A stretch of 64,000 nt of DNA. Source: Anopheles merus (Eukaryota; Arthropoda; Insecta; Diptera; Culicidae). The stretch is taken from NCBI RefSeq assembly GCF_017562075.2, contig NC_054084.1, forward strand, positions 22,308,389-22,372,388. The letters are read 5' to 3'. This document shows, in pieces, positions 1-14,167 of the stretch. The notes beneath the pieces are model-generated. The model worked only from the letters and a program-made list of their open reading frames with translations, did no database searches and had not been told where the DNA came from. Each line of letters starts with the position of its first letter. Position 1 is the stretch's first letter. The translations under genes were made by a program, and so were the position numbers.

Positions 1-3000
1 ATGAGATGGGTACTGCCTACCTATCGTTGTTTTATTTCTTAGTTAAGCAGGAGGGAAGAAGCGCATACTTCCCTATGGTGGATTGCTTGGTCCGGGCAGA
101 TAGGTTCGTTACCTACGAGCGATTAAAGGCGTTAACAAGCTGTCAAGTGTCGTCACTTCTGTGTTGTTTGGCAAAGAAAAACAGGATAGTACGCGAATTA
201 ACTGTGCGTTGGAGGTAAAATAGGATTATTCGAACAAAATTATTTACTATTCATTTAGATTTGGAATTGAGTTTCTCTTGAAGATAGCTTATTTTTATCC
301 AAAAACACTATTTGCTGAAAGCAGACTTAACCTTAACTGAAACAGTTTTAACAAGACCTTTAACACACACACACACACGCAATGAGTGCTTTACAAAGCA
401 GTTTTTTTTCATTTTTGGGTCATACACCTTCTTAAACGTTTGAAATATTTTAATTAGGAGTCATATATGAATTCAGTTTTAAATTGATTAGTGGACTCAA
501 ATGAAGCAAATGGACATGATGGATGCCTGGACCTGGCTCATAAAAGAAGAAAATCAAAAGGAATTATGCAAAGCAGGTTTTAAATTAAATTACAAACTAT
601 ACAACAATGGGAACAGAAAACCAAATCAATTTTATTTCAGTTTTACAATTAAATGGCATGTTCATGATAAACGACAAACAAACACGAACTAGACGATGGA
701 TAGACAAATTAATTAAAAAAAAAGGTTGTGGACATATGAACCTATCTTACCCAAAACAGAACCGTTATCAGTGTTCATGCTTTGCCTGCACGTTGACATG
801 CTGCTCTTTCACGCTCACCAGCCCCATAATCCAGTTCGATAACCTCAATTAAATGCTATCAATTCGTAAGGCTTAAAAGCGAAGGCATCGACCTGAGCGC
901 CGCGCATGGAGATGGTTGTCCGACTCTTAAAAAAGCTTTATTTTCTTAATTCATTCTCGTAGCCATGCGCGCGCGTTCCACCAGGAAACCCAAAATTACT
1001 ATCAAACCTGTCCTTCATCATCGTTCAGGCATGGGTGATTCCAGCAGCAGGCCGAAAAAAGCACACAAAATAAAAAAGGAAGCCATCGAACGGTGACACG
1101 ATAGCAGTGGAGACGATCAACCAAAAGCAGAGCAACAGAATTGGTGACGCCAAAGACGTCCACGACACCACCGCTGCGACGACGGCGACTGCGACGTCGG
1201 GAATTTGACCTAATTCGATGTGATAATTTATTATTTCACCGCAATCAGCGCAAACCGGTTCCGATCGCATTCGACTGCGAACGCGAACGGATGTATTTTT
1301 GATCACCCATGGACCCGTGGACGGACACGGCATTGGAGTGCATTGGAGTTGATCTTCCTTCCACGCCGTGCGCTGTTTGTCCCTCCCCCCCCTCCCCTGG
1401 GTTTGCAAGCCCATCCCGTCCCCTTGCCCGAATCCGCTTATGCCGCATCGAGAAGTATCCCACTGTGTCCGTGCAGTAATTGCTCCACTCCGGAATCATC
1501 CGGCCATTAACGAGCTGGGTCTGGGTCTGGGTCAGAGTGTGTGTTTGTGGGGGGCTATTTCCCGAGAAAAGAAAGCTGGTGTGCGGGATTGATCCCGGTT
1601 CGGACCCGGGAGAAGATAAATCTGTTCCACGCGGTTAGTAATTGCAGCGTCGTCTCACTGTCACGCGCGGCCAATGTGTGCCACCCAGCACTTAGCCTCA
1701 TCCCGGATGGGATGAGGGAGATTGCAGGAGGGGCTTGATGAGGAATCACACATTACACACACACACACATGTGCCCGGTCAGCCGGCAGCATCAAGCAAC
1801 GAGAGAGATTGAAACGAGATCAGTGCGATTTGCCCGATGATCAGTTTCTAATTGCCTGACATGGTGGAAGCAATCGATCGTTTCGGGCGATGCTTTTATC
1901 CGGTAGCATAAAAACACACATACATCACACTGTGTGGGCTGTGCAGGCGAGGCTGGCAGACCACGTTCCTTGTTTCGCAGCCGGCCGCACAGTCGCATCA
2001 TTAAATGCGTCATTATGTATGCGCTCGTGTACGATTCCCCATTGGCTGGTGCAGCCGTTTGCTTTCCCCTCAAATATGAGTCCACCGTGTAGCGAGCGTT
2101 TGCTAGGACCGTAATCTTCACGTCGAAGATGACGGGTGGGTCGTCTACGTCCCGTCCGGGTAGTGTCAGATGCGATCAATCAGCATTTGGTTGTGGAGAA
2201 GCGGAAGGTGGATACACACATTTGCATACGTTATGGCGGTGGTCAACGTGATGAGGAGTTGTCAAGATGAGCGATGCAAATGTTTGGTTCGCTCGACTGG
2301 TTTGGCACAGAATAGGGACAGGGTTTTTGCAAAAGTGGAGCAAAGTCCAACGTCCAAACAAAGATATCTAGTTTCTAGAAGACATCGTTATCATCAAAAT
2401 ATTGACAAGTGTCCAAGAACAGCTGTTAAATAAACTGGCAGAAACCACTGACTTTAAATGGCCTATTCGCATAACAAACTGATTACTATAAGGTATCCAC
2501 AAACTAGCCATAATAGCTTTTATTGTCTTTATTTAAAGTCCTTATTGATTTTGTTGCAGCTACTGAAAGATTACATTAGAATGGTAGATTCATGATGACT
2601 CAGGATATTCCCAGAATATACTTAAGCTGTACAGTCACAATTCCTAAGCCAACCCAGCACTCACAATTCCAGTTACTTCCAAATATTCAATCCATCTTGT
2701 ACAAATGCGCTCCTGCGGAACATTCACAAAGCTTTGTATTATCTCCAACGACACTTGACGTACATATCAGCCGATCAGAAAGCATAACTTTCTCATCGTG
2801 TTTATCGCTTCCTAGGCTTTGCATCATAATTAGCTTCCGAGGTAAATGGCTTCTGCACACCCTTTTGCCCCCGATTAACATCTCATACGTAAAGCCCACC
2901 CAATAATTCCGGTAGCAGCAACAGCGGCAGGAAATGTGCTCCAATGTGCAGCGGCCCGTAACGCTACTGATGGGCGACCAAACGAGCCACAGCAAAGGGG

Positions 3001-4205
3001 TGAGCAATGGAATGGCGCTGTGATGAGGTTCACCGACAATCACGGTTCGATGAGTGTGAAATGGAAACACCCGGGCGAATATTTGCAATTGCATAACGAG
3101 CCGGAAAAGATGTTGACTAATCAATGTCATAATGCGGGAAGGGAGGGAAGATGAATCGACAGGATTGTCCATGAGTCATCTGAGCCGGGCGGGAATACGT
3201 ATCTTTGTTGCTCGAAGGGAAGGACTTCACCTGAGGCCAGTCGTATCAACACCGGGTGGTGACAAAGTAATTCAAATCAAGCGGAAGGAACAAATCAAGC
3301 ATCACTCGCGGCGTGCCCTTTTACCCTTTCAGAGCCGACGATGGCTCATTATGTCGTTTGTTTGTTGGAACACACCGGTCCGCTCAAGGACGGTCACGAT
3401 CGCAGCATCGCATCGGTATTATGTAAAGTTCACCTTCGCACCGGAAGAGCGTCGACCCGTGGTGTCTGTGTGTGTGTGTGTAGTGCGAACGATTGTCGGT
3501 TGTTGATTGATTAGTTGACTGTTTAATGATACCGGTGCTGGTCGGCGCGAAAGAGCGCGAGAGCAGGACGTCAGCTGCGTGCTGCTCTGCCTCGGAGCTC
3601 AGAGAAACAGGCGAAGCAAATTGCTACCAAAGTTAGAACGTTCGCTACAAAACGCAATGACTTAGGGTAGGTGTTAACAGGCCGGTCAGTAATTATGGCC
3701 TCGCTTGTTTGTGCGCCCGTGCAATTAAGTACTCCCGCGTACACCTGCGCCAGCTAATAAATGTGTGTGTGTGTGTGTGTGTTCTGGCAGCACTAGCAGC
3801 CCACGGGCAGCGAACAGAGGATGAGCCATTTCCGAAGCGTCGTTTGTCTGCAGAAACGTGCTCGGCGGCTCATCACGATTCCACGCTCCAACGCAAACAT
3901 CCTGCAGGAGTTCCGGCAGGCAGGGTGGCTGGGTTCTTTGTTCTAAACGTAGCAAACATGGAGGGCATCCCATCGTTCGCGCCAATGATAAATTCCAGTT
4001 CACTCAGGCTCACTCCAGCCGATGTTCACATCGATCTCCTAATGAGCTTGTATCTAACGACGAGCGGTTCGTTTGCTCGCACCGATCTTACAAGCAACAG
4101 TGTGGCAATACAAACAGCAAAAAAAGGTCGATCATTCGATCTCAGAACCTCTCTCGACCTGGGATATTAATTAGTCAACCGAACCGATGCCGAATGATGC
4201 CTTAC
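1..4205. other. Non-coding; AT-rich then GC-richer
   Basis: AT-rich to about 900, then a GC-richer island with microsatellites such as CA runs near 365 and 1755 and a TG run near 3466. Open frames are short, of low-complexity composition, and show no recognisable domain. A minus-strand donor-like site at about 741-750 (TTGG|GTAAGAT) was the only splice signal of note. I see no gene. Confidence 0.6.
3762..3782. repeat. (TG)n microsatellite
   Basis: About ten uninterrupted TG units. Confidence 0.95.
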
Positions 4206-5233
4206 CTTGAAGCCGTTGCGCGTTCTTGCTTCCCCTTTATGCTCGACGCTCGGTGTAGTCGTTCTGTACGCCAACCCCAGTCCCAGAAATGATGGATTGG
4301 TTTGCTTTTGGATGCCGGCGTTTGACGGGGAAGTGTTGCTGCTGCTACTGCACCGTTAGTTCACACCGGAAACCCCGTGGTCTGCGTACGCAGAGTCTGC
4401 GGACGCGGTCGGCGGTTCGTGCGGGGTTCGTCTTCTACGCGCGATCATGCGATGTTCCCATCAAATGCGCATCATTTTTTCCCCTACCGTCACTGGGAGC
4501 TGAGAAGAGGCTGAGCAGGTATGGTTGGATGGTTCACCAAATAACCCTAATCATACGGACGCGGCTGTATTGCTGTGTCGCGGCTAGCAGGGCATCATGG
4601 CTGGAGATGCTACTAATCTCTTTCCAGTCTTTGGAACTGGTACTGGATCCTAGCAGCTTCGTTAGCACCAGTTTAAAGCTTCAGCACCTTAAGAAACACT
4701 TTAAGCGCACTCAACACTGTTCTTAATGCAACTAAACTCACTCACGCACTGTAAACTTCGTTCTTTTCACTGCAAACCAAACGACACACTAGAGGAAAAT
4801 GTGCTCTCCGATGAAGTTAAATGGAAAAAGCCCGAAGACAAGCTAATGCGCTGTCTAGCACCTTTCCAGAGTCAGAAGCCCCGAACGAGCTGGACCGTTA
4901 GTATCTCACTAGGAAGATCGTTGGCTTCAGCGCAGAAGCGTGGCGCGGATGGTCTGCTAGCTGGGTCCAGCTTTTAGCCGGAGTTTTCCGGCTCTTCCAA
5001 CGTTCACACTAACACAGCGTTATTCCACTATCTTCGTACACATCAACGCACACACACACAAGAGCAGCACGCACACGACAAACGGACGGAATTGCACTTA
5101 AAGTTGAGATTGCAACACTGTAATGTAGACGTTCTGGATTACGAAGCCGAGATGCCCAGGAGCAGTTATGCACTTTGCGATGTTCTGGAAGACCCGTTAC
5201 TGGTGGCACGAGTTTCTGCCGATTTTGTTTGAT
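4206..5233 (-). other. Possible non-coding exon of a gene running leftward
   Basis: On the minus strand a long pyrimidine tract and TTTTCCAG| end at 5234, and a strong donor TTCAAG|GTAAGG lies at 4206. The sequence between has stops in all frames and the GTGT/AAGTG texture of insect 5' UTRs. It could be an untranslated exon of a gene whose coding part is left of the window. No conservation data were available and both sites could be chance. Confidence 0.3.
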
Positions 5234-7153
5234 CTGGAAAAGAAAGAAACGAAAGAAAGTGTTATATGTTTAAATACATAAAACAGTTTTGTTGGACAAT
5301 TATAAATTAAAAAAAAAAAACAGTCCTAATTGCCATCTTTGCCGTATGTGATCGTTATGTTAGCAGAAAACTCGTTTATGAGATGGTAGACATATTTATA
5401 ATAATATTTCTGACTTACAAGAATACTTTTCAAAATGTATCTAATACTTGAAACTAATTTCTTGTTGTGTAGTTTCCTTTGCTTCTTAACCCATTACGTC
5501 TAGCACTCAGGAAGATCTACTCAAGCGAATCGCACACGGCATTTGCTAAGAATTTTCCCCCACCTCAGAGCAGTCCCAGCGGTCCCAGCTCCAGGGATGG
5601 CGTGTGTTAAACGGTGTAAAACTCAAGAACTTCCTCCACCGCACACACACTCACACATTCCACGCACTTTAGCTCAAACGCGCACGTGAAGCGCGAAAAC
5701 AACCTCAACAACAACCGCTCAGCATAAATACGCGCACCCGCGCGTGCAGTTAGGAAGTGTTGGAATTTATAATTACAAAACGATGGCACGAAAGCGCGGT
5801 GCAACGGTGTGCAAAGTTATGCTGGGTAAGACAGCACACAGTAGGGGAGGGCGTGGATGGGGTGGTGAAATAAATACAGCAAACATTTATTTATAAACGA
5901 TCGGCACACGGCTAAGAACGCACGCGGCAGTGTGCACTGAGCATAATGAACGGTTATACCGGGTAACGGGATTTAATTGAAAATCAATTTACTGTAGTAG
6001 ATCGCGATGGTGGAAGAGACTATCTTAAGTTCTGTACTGGTCGGGTGTACGGGCAGGAGGCTTATTCTTGGTGCGATGATGGCGCACTGTCCGATATCTG
6101 GACCGGATTCTGAGCGGCTGCACGTGTGTTCGGGCTCCTCAGCGCACTGCGGCTGGGGATGGAAATGGGGCGCAATTCTAAAGTGTTAGAAGTGTTCGGA
6201 ACTGTTTCTGTTCGGAGCAGAACCCATCTCGTGCCAAATCTACTCTTAATGGTCAGTACGGTTAGCTAGCGGAGTATGTGCTGGGAAGAGATGGAAACGC
6301 AAGAAAGAACGCATTTCAACCTCCGTCTGCTTATGGTCGAGAGAGAGAGCCCAGAACGAATGTAGAACAGGTACTCATTACCGGATCGTGGTGCATTGAT
6401 TACCGTGTCTAGTGCGCTAAGTGGTGGCGAAATGAGTTTTTTTTTTTGTACAGAGAGGAAGATATTCTGAAGAAAAAAAACAGACATGAAATGATCCTTC
6501 TTGAGCACAATCATAAAGTTTGTAGTCATTCTACTTTAAATAACACTTCAATGCAAGCTTATAGCTTGATACTCAATAAATCAAGCAATAATCTTCAATA
6601 AATACTTTACTTTTAATTCAACTCCTCCCTATCATGTTCGCTAAATGGCCACTTTCCGTGCTATTTCTTCTTCATATCATCTTGAAACCAAACACAAAGA
6701 AAGCTCAAAAGTGCAATTTCGCAACCACTCCAGCAAGCTGCTGGAGTGCCATTCACTCCCAACACAGCTGACTGGTCGCTCACCCGATGCTCACCGACTA
6801 GCATAAGCATACTTCTCCAGTGCCCAAAAAAAACCCAACCCCCCCTCCAACCACACACTAACGGTTCACTTGTGGCGTCGCCGCCAGCTCGATCAACGCA
6901 ACCAGAAGGGGTAAGAAAAGGAAGCACATGCCCGGTGTGTATTGGTGGCGCTGGTTAGAAAACGGTTAATTGGCGCTGTGACACCGACACCGACAGCGCG
7001 GAGGAGAAAGCGAGCGAACGCGAAAAGAACGCGCCCGCGTAGTGACCTCATATGATGGTCCGTCCCGGTGATGGTGGTAGTGGCTACTCATGACTAAGCT
7101 CACATAACCTCAATACGGGAATCTCATTTCCTTCTTTCTTTCTCCCCGGGTCG

Positions 7154-7199
<46 letters not shown>

Positions 7200-10100
7200 T
7201 TGATGGCTCTGTGCGTGCGTATCAGTTCGCTGGTGGAATGAGCTCTCGGGTGGAGTATGCAGAACCGCCATCACCACGCAGGTGTCCCGTGCAGGGCAGA
7301 GAACAGATAAAAACATCCCTTAGCAGCGTTTGCAAGGGTTTCTCGCTTGCATGTTTCAGATGCGGGAGTACTTCTGCTTATCGTTGCCTTTAGTACAGGA
7401 ATAAATTGCGATCCCTTGCTCCAAATACTGGTTCAGATCGTAGCTGTTCCATCGAGCTTTCAAATGTTTGCTCATGTCTAGAAAAACGGCAAAGAAACGG
7501 GAAGTCTGTCAGAAAAGTGTCTCGGCTTCAACGGGATTAAAGCAACACAAACTGATCGATCGGGTTGGAGTTTGCATTTACTGCTGCATTCCTGATCCTC
7601 CCCCGGGATATCGTTTAGCCGGGTGGGGGGGACGGTAACTTGTGGCCCATTTCGAAAAGACCTTCGGATTTGTATGACAAAGCCCCGGCTCTTCCCCGTC
7701 CGTATCGCCCTTCAATCCAGGCCATGGTCGTGATCGTGTTCGTGTGCTGCCGGGAAGACTTCATCTCCGTTTGCCGTCCCTCCGATCACGGGGCGGCGGT
7801 GTGAGAAGAATGACCACGCGAGAGACCCTTTTTCTTTTTCCCTTCTGCTGCTACATCGCTGTCTCCTGCATTTCTCTTCTACTGTCTTTTTCTCTCTCAC
7901 ACGAACACATATACACACACACCGTCTCTCCCATTCTTTTACCACCCCTTTCGAGGGGCCTCACCGCTTCCCGTTCGGGCCGTTCTTCAATGCGAGAGAG
8001 TGCCACTTTCTAAAAAATAGGTTAACCGGCAGTGTAAACAAGTGTGTGGGTTTTTCGTGCTGCGGGCTGCTGGCCCCCTCCTCTCCAGTCCTGTCTCCTC
8101 ACCCTTTACCATTACCCTACCGTACGAGCGGGATGTTGAGATCGTGTTTTGGGGAGAGGCACTTCACATCCTGCCCGCCCGAGAATTAATAGATACCTTT
8201 GCCGAGCGAGATGCACGGCCATCGACGACCGCGTTTCAATTTCAGTTTCGCTGCGCACAAACTTAACTTTCACAATCGTCGTGTGTCGTGTGTTCTTTTT
8301 GCAGCATGCATGCCTCAAACAACCTCTCCATCTCCCCCCCCTAACAAGGGATGAAATGCGGGTTGTAAGTTTTGCACGGCCGGAGAAAGTGTCTTGCCAC
8401 TACACAGAGCAAGTCCTTTTGCGTGCTAATCGTTCTTGTTCGCTTTGTATCAGCTAAGCTAGGCGCCCGATCTTATCGCGCTTTTAAAAGCGAAGCCTTT
8501 TGTTCGTCGGGGTTTGTTGCTTCTGCATTAGAAAAAGGGTTTCGAACGCACCGCACACCAACAGACCAGCGGGCACCGGGGACCTGTTCTTTCGGGAGGG
8601 AAAAAACGGTTTGCGCGGCTGCGTCAACAATGGAGCGCAGTGCATGATACCGACAGCCCAGAACAGCACAGGGCAGTCGGAAACGGGTTTTGTGTAGCGT
8701 CTTGCCGAGCAGCCGCGATCGCGATCGATCCCTCCGGCCTGAGGTCAATGGCTATCGTCCGCCGCCTATCACGAGTGTGGTTCCCTGAAGATGTGAATGC
8801 TGTACGCACTGCAACAGTGTTTTCTTTGGCCCTTCTTCACAGGTTTTTGTTTGGTTGTTTTCCCCACGTCAAGATTGAAGATGTTTATGTAACTCGAACT
8901 CGATCGTAAGGTGGACACACAGGTTGTGGACGATCAGACGTAGCAGCATCAGGATCTTTGCTCAAGTTGCTGTGACCATCTTAACGAAGACCAATTAATA
9001 ATGGCACACAACTGCACGTGACTCGCTGACAGGCTGACACCGAAATGACCGCAAACCGGGGACCAATAATTTGATCCACTCCGGGTTTGGGGTTAATGCT
9101 CGTAGCGCACTCCCTGCAGGGAGCGGAAACACTTTTTTGTGTTGTGCAAACAATCCACTCTACTGTCCATTAAAATGTGTGTATGTGTGTCCAATTTCGA
9201 ACGATGACTCTCTTAAATTCTCCACCATCAGCATTTGCTGCTACTGTACTGTGAGAAATAAGCACAGAGCGAAAAAAAAACATACACATCCAAGCACACA
9301 CACAGTTCGGGAATCATTTTGTGATCCTGCGTTAAACATTAATTGCCGCGCTTCGATTCGATCCATCCGGATAGAGACGTTGATTGGGTTGGATCAATAA
9401 AAAAGCATCCACCACCACCATCCGAAGCTTCCTAATTTGTTGATGAACCCGCCCGGAATCGTCATCCGGAGGCTTGCCGGCTGGCTCGGTGTACGCGAGA
9501 CTTTTCACAAACGGAAGGGAAGGAAATAGTTTGCTGCTCCCTTGGGAGTAGGGAATGCTCAGTCAAGAAGAAGCGTAAATTGATGCTCCGATCAGGAACA
9601 GGTTTCTAGTGGCATTGCCTGAAGATGCGAGGAAAAGGAATCATTCCATCCACAAATACAGAACAAATTCGAGTTTCGGGTGGAACAAACTATACATATA
9701 TCCCCCCTGAAAAGGGTACCGAGAGGGAAGCAATGCCCATGTTGCCCACCGAGAACAGTCACGTTCATTATCTTACTCGGCTGTTTGTTTGCCTTTGTCG
9801 CATATCTTCACTATCTCTCTGTTTTCGGGATGGATCTTAATTAGCAAAACAAGAACAAGAACTAAAACACTCCGATCTCGCCGCTTCTGATACAGCACAC
9901 AAAGCACACGGGATCCAGGACAGGGCACACAAGCAAATGCCACACAGTCTTCGGGCGCTTCTTTGCCTTCGGTGCCATTCACCAGTGCTGGGAGCAAAAG
10001 AAAGGGCCCCGGTCATGGATAGAAAGTCGCGCGATTTCTCCGACGTAACTGGAAACCTTGTCGGCGAAGAACTTGTTCTCGCTCGCTTTACATCACATTG

Positions 10101-10335
10101 ATCACACGGCACAGTGTTCGGGAGCGTGTACCCCACACGCGCTTGCCTTGCTGCACTTTCCTCCGTTCGGGCGTTCGGTCGCGTTCCAGCAAATACACAT
10201 TTTTCACCTCAATCAACAAATTCACAGTTATGCCAATGATGCAAGCTCGCGCGGGGTTCTGCTTCAAAAACTGGACGTACCACATTCCCCCATTGGAGAT
10301 GGGAGCGAGAGATGGGACCTCTCGAAAGAACTTAC
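5234..10335. other. Non-coding stretch
   Basis: AT-rich around 5250-5480 and 6530-6620, otherwise GC-richer with microsatellites. No open frame shows a domain or codon pattern I trust. A moderate minus-strand donor CCGA|GTAAGAT near 9775 is the only other splice-like site. Confidence 0.6.
7157..7197. repeat. (TG)n microsatellite, 41 bases
   Basis: The longest pure dinucleotide TG tract in the window. Confidence 0.97.
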
Positions 10336-10838
10336 GTTTAATTTGGGATGTTTGCCAGCTACGAACGGTCGTTCTTGGTTCGTGAAAGGATGGTTTGGAC
10401 CGTACTTTCACTCGATCACTTACAGATTCTCCAGAAAACAGATCGTTTGGTTTTTCTTTCAACAAAACGGCAAGATGAACACACTCTTTTTGAAACACAC
10501 TAGGCCTAACTGGAACTTTTCCGAAAGGTTCCGCTTAGTGCTGCTGCTGCTGTTTGCTGCTGCCTCTGCTGGCACCGTTTTTCTTACGCCACGGTACGCA
10601 CTCGGTCAACGGACGACGCGAAAATACGGTCAGCACTCAGCCGTTCGGTCTCCTAGATCCCGGCCTGCAGAGAGCCCAGACTCACACTCACAAACACACA
10701 CACACACACACACGCGCGCGCACGTCGGAAATGAAACCCGCTGCGGGGTCCGGGAGCGCGGAGTCTGTGCTGGTGTGGTCGCAGATCAAGAGCCTCGCTG
10801 GAAAGAGACCTTGACACTGAAGACGTTAGATTTATACT
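10336..10838 (-). promoter_or_regulatory. Possible minus-strand promoter and untranslated first exon
   Basis: An initiator-like TCAGTA with A at 10838 is followed by TATAAA inside the transcript and by a partial downstream element (AGGTC) near +28. Downstream the minus strand has stops in all frames and 5' UTR texture, including a CAG run. It ends at two good donors: AATCT|GTAAGTGA near 10417 and AAAC|GTAAGTTC at 10336. This may be a first exon of the same leftward gene suggested at 4206-5233. Confidence 0.3.
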
Positions 10839-11119
10839 GACGAGCTGATGCCGGAGCCAACCGTGCCGTGCTAGCGCTCAGCCGCGATCGTTTGCGATCG
10901 TGCGCCGCGCGCACGGGGTTGTACGGTCACGGAGAGCGCTAATGCCTGCCCCGCCAGCATAACCGGACGAACGCACTCCGGGCCTCCGGGCGGGCGCGTG
11001 TGTAGTGGTACGAGCTGCAGCCCGAGTTGGATGGGCAAGAAAGAGATACCACCGTGTGGATGTATGGCTCTGTCAGCAAGATGCGCACTTTTGAGCAAGA
11101 AACAAGAGAGTCTCAAGCG

Positions 11120-11166
<47 letters not shown>

Positions 11167-14100
11167 GTCCCGGTACGCCCGCGTACAGAGAAAGAACTGC
11201 AGGCAGAAGCGCCTGCCGAGGGCCCATCGAAAGTATGTTGCGCGCGACCAGCGAAATGGTCAGTCGGCTGGTCAGTCACGAAACGGGGCCCAGGGGTCGG
11301 TCAGAAATCGGAGACGCACACGAAAAGGAACAGAGAGGAGCGAGAGAAAGAGTCAGAAAGAGAGAGATGAATGGCCGTACCGAGAGAACGCATTCGAAGA
11401 AATAACACTTTTGAGGGAAAACGTTGTTATGCTGCACACTGGTATGTTGCTGTGTGTGTGTATGTTTAGCTTTTGCCGTATGCCTGCTCCCTTTTCCCTT
11501 CTTCCCTCTTCTTCCTTCTTCACGTAACCCGTACCGCTTGCTTTGGTGTGTTTCTTTCTCTCCGTTTCGTTTTGTTGTGAACTTTGTTATCTGCGTTTTC
11601 TGCAGCGCGGGACACCATCGGGAAGGAACTGTTTCGGTAGGTAAGGTTCGTCGCTTGGTGTGGTACGTTCGACGCGTGAGTCACTTGATTTTTTCGGTGC
11701 ATTTATTTCGCAAGGATAAAGGATTGTGGTGGTTTTTCGTGATGCGATCGGTGAGAGTGAGCTGTTACTTAACGGGCAGCTGTTGGCGGTGTTGGGTTTT
11801 GCTGGGGAGCTGAGTAATTTGTGTCACCCGCGAAAAGACCCGGTTTGCGAGAGGTGAAAGGGATGTGTCAGCGACTTTTGATAATCAATGCGCGGATAAC
11901 GGAACTTAGCAAAGACGGCAAGGATAGCAAAGTTGTAATATGGGGCATTGCAGGGTTCTTAAGGACTTGTTCTCACAAACCTTATGATTCTTAGTTTAGA
12001 CGTTTCTGAACCTATTAACAGGACTTAAGGGCTTAGTCCGATTTTAATAAACAATCATAACGATCTATGTTCAAAATGGCTCGTTAATAAATTGATTAGT
12101 TAAAGACATTCACAAAATACCATTCAAAATAAAGTGATTCATAGCAAACATATTTAGTTATGCATAACAAAGGTGATGCAAATGCAGACAATCACCAAAC
12201 CGTAGAAGATGAACTCGAATACGCAATGCATACATAATTTATGGCTGAAATCACGAAGGGATTGGTTAGTTTTTAATGTAAAGCAATATGTGAAAGTTCA
12301 TTCAGTTAGTTTTAGCTATTTTTTTTAATATTTATCACGCAGATTGTTCAAATACGAAATCCAAAGCAATTATTCAACGACCCAGTCCTGATATTATGTT
12401 AAAAAAAACATTATAAACTGTAAAAAATACTGCATTAACTGTTAATTACTAAAAGCCTGACTTTGTAATATCTCATTTTCTTTTTGATAAATAAAGTTAA
12501 CTATTGAATTTAGGAGCATCGTTTTTTTAAACAAAGCTTGTGCAGCAAAAGTTTTCCCTCTGCACCATCTTTACGAAGCCAGTTTTTCTGCTGTGTTCTA
12601 TTTTACTCAATGATCGCGCAAGCCTCCGTCCAGGGTCACCCACAGTAACTCCACGGGAAGACAGGAGCACCTTGGTATGCGACCCGTTTTGCGACCCGGT
12701 CGGCATTTTGCGCGCAACCATGAAGGGAAAGTATGAAGGAACACTTTCCAAGCTGGCGCGATGCGAATTGTTTGCTTGCTGGTTACTCCAGGGGGAAATG
12801 AAGAACGTCTTAGAAACCCGACCCGAGGTCCATTATCCACGGCCGCCCAGATTCGTTCCGATACAGTAGCCGATATTGTGAAGCGCAAGCCTTCGCTGTC
12901 GGGAAAGAAATGCGCGCAAAACGGCAGAAAAATGATATTATAGAAAAGAAGATAGACGTTTGGCGAATACACCAGGGTGGCGAGGGAGAAGAACTGAAAC
13001 GGAGATGGGCAGGCAGCTCCAGCCACACACTTGTATGTGTTTGTGGGGAAAAGTGGGATGAAAAAGAACCACAACTGGGGGGCAAAGCAAAGCGCAGAAG
13101 CACACAAAACGGTCCACCACGGTAGTTGCGACCGTCGAGATTGCATTCTTTTGCATCAGGTTTTGCAACCGTTTTTCCCGCCAGCCCACAGCTCTGCTGC
13201 TCTGTACCGCTCCCACTTTCATTGGGTGATGGAGTGTGAGGAGTATAACAGTAGGATAGCTGGGAGATGAAGATCCTAATTAACGCAACGCCATTTTCCT
13301 GCCGCTTAACCACCGACCACCGGCTGATGGAGCAAATGATGCAAGATGATCTCTTCTCACTCGCTGACGAATCCGCTGTATGATGTTCTCGAGCAAAACG
13401 GCGTCGGTCTGCCTCGGCCCGAGATGCACGGGCCGGATGCATTCAATATTACGTCGCGCTGGTTCCCGATCGAGCCCGGGGAAGCAAACTCGTTCCGAGC
13501 TCGGGTTGTGGCTTGGCTGATAACTGTTCTTCTACGATTTATAATTCAATCCTTCAAAAATCAGGTTTCGATCGGTTTGGTGCGGTGGGGAAACGATTTA
13601 AATGAGCTTTCGACGAGCTGAATGTTGACGATCTCAGGCAAGTGGGACAGTTTATCGTAATTATGCGAAAAGCGGATTTAATGGGCAGCAAACGGAAACT
13701 CCTCAAGTCCCGAAAAATAAAAGATTCTTCATTTCATTTGTTGTGTGTGGTTTTAAACTCTCATTAAAAGCAGACCAGAGACTTCAATGCTACAAATGAG
13801 ACGAGCTCGGTTTCTGAAATCACTTGCTGTTCCATCTTTCATCTCGATGCGTACTGCTAGCACAAATTAGTATTATTACTACAACGAGCGTGCGTACGGA
13901 AGAGCGCCAGAGAAATACCAAGGAAAAGAGGCCAACAAATCGTGCTACAAACCTGCAATAATCAAATCAAAACCCGAATCGATCACTGCCTACCAGAGAG
14001 CAATTACCGCGGCAATGATTCCCTTTCGCATTGGACTTGCTCTATTCCGGCTCCTAGCTGGCCAGCTTAGACAGGGCTATGGAGGCTCTTGTACGCGCGG

Positions 14101-14167
14101 CCCGATGGAGGTCACCGTCAGATAAATTAATAAATGAGAAAAATGAATCAATGATACATATACTTAC
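10839..14167. other. Non-coding stretch with GA tract
   Basis: GC-rich to about 11800, AT-rich 11930-12530, then GC-rich to 13620. Plus-strand GGTCAGTCGG and GGTCAGTCACG near 11260-11280 are initiator-like, and TAG|GTAAGG near 11640 is a good plus-strand donor. A transcript diverging from the 10.8 kb minus-strand start is conceivable. No coding sequence was recognised. Confidence 0.5.
11123..11164. repeat. (GA)n microsatellite
   Basis: About 42 bases of GA. GAGA-factor proteins bind such tracts at insect promoters, and initiator-like sites lie on both sides. Confidence 0.95.

Noticed and set aside
1587..1625. tRNA-like T-arm, CCCGG TTCGGAC CCGGG
   Set aside because: The loop lacks the conserved A at position 58 and no acceptor or anticodon arm pairs around it.
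5009..5233. Open frame after the 5234 acceptor, as a terminal coding exon
   Set aside because: The translation passes through a TG repeat (VCVCVDV) and resembles no protein. An untranslated exon is the better reading.
10058..10840. A 260-codon plus-strand open frame
   Set aside because: Composition follows a CA repeat and GC-rich DNA. There is no domain, and better minus-strand splice signals overlap it.
12607..13442. Minus-strand frames of 179 and 210 codons
   Set aside because: They overlap in different frames, are rich in Cys/Phe/Pro runs, and show no domain or splice context.
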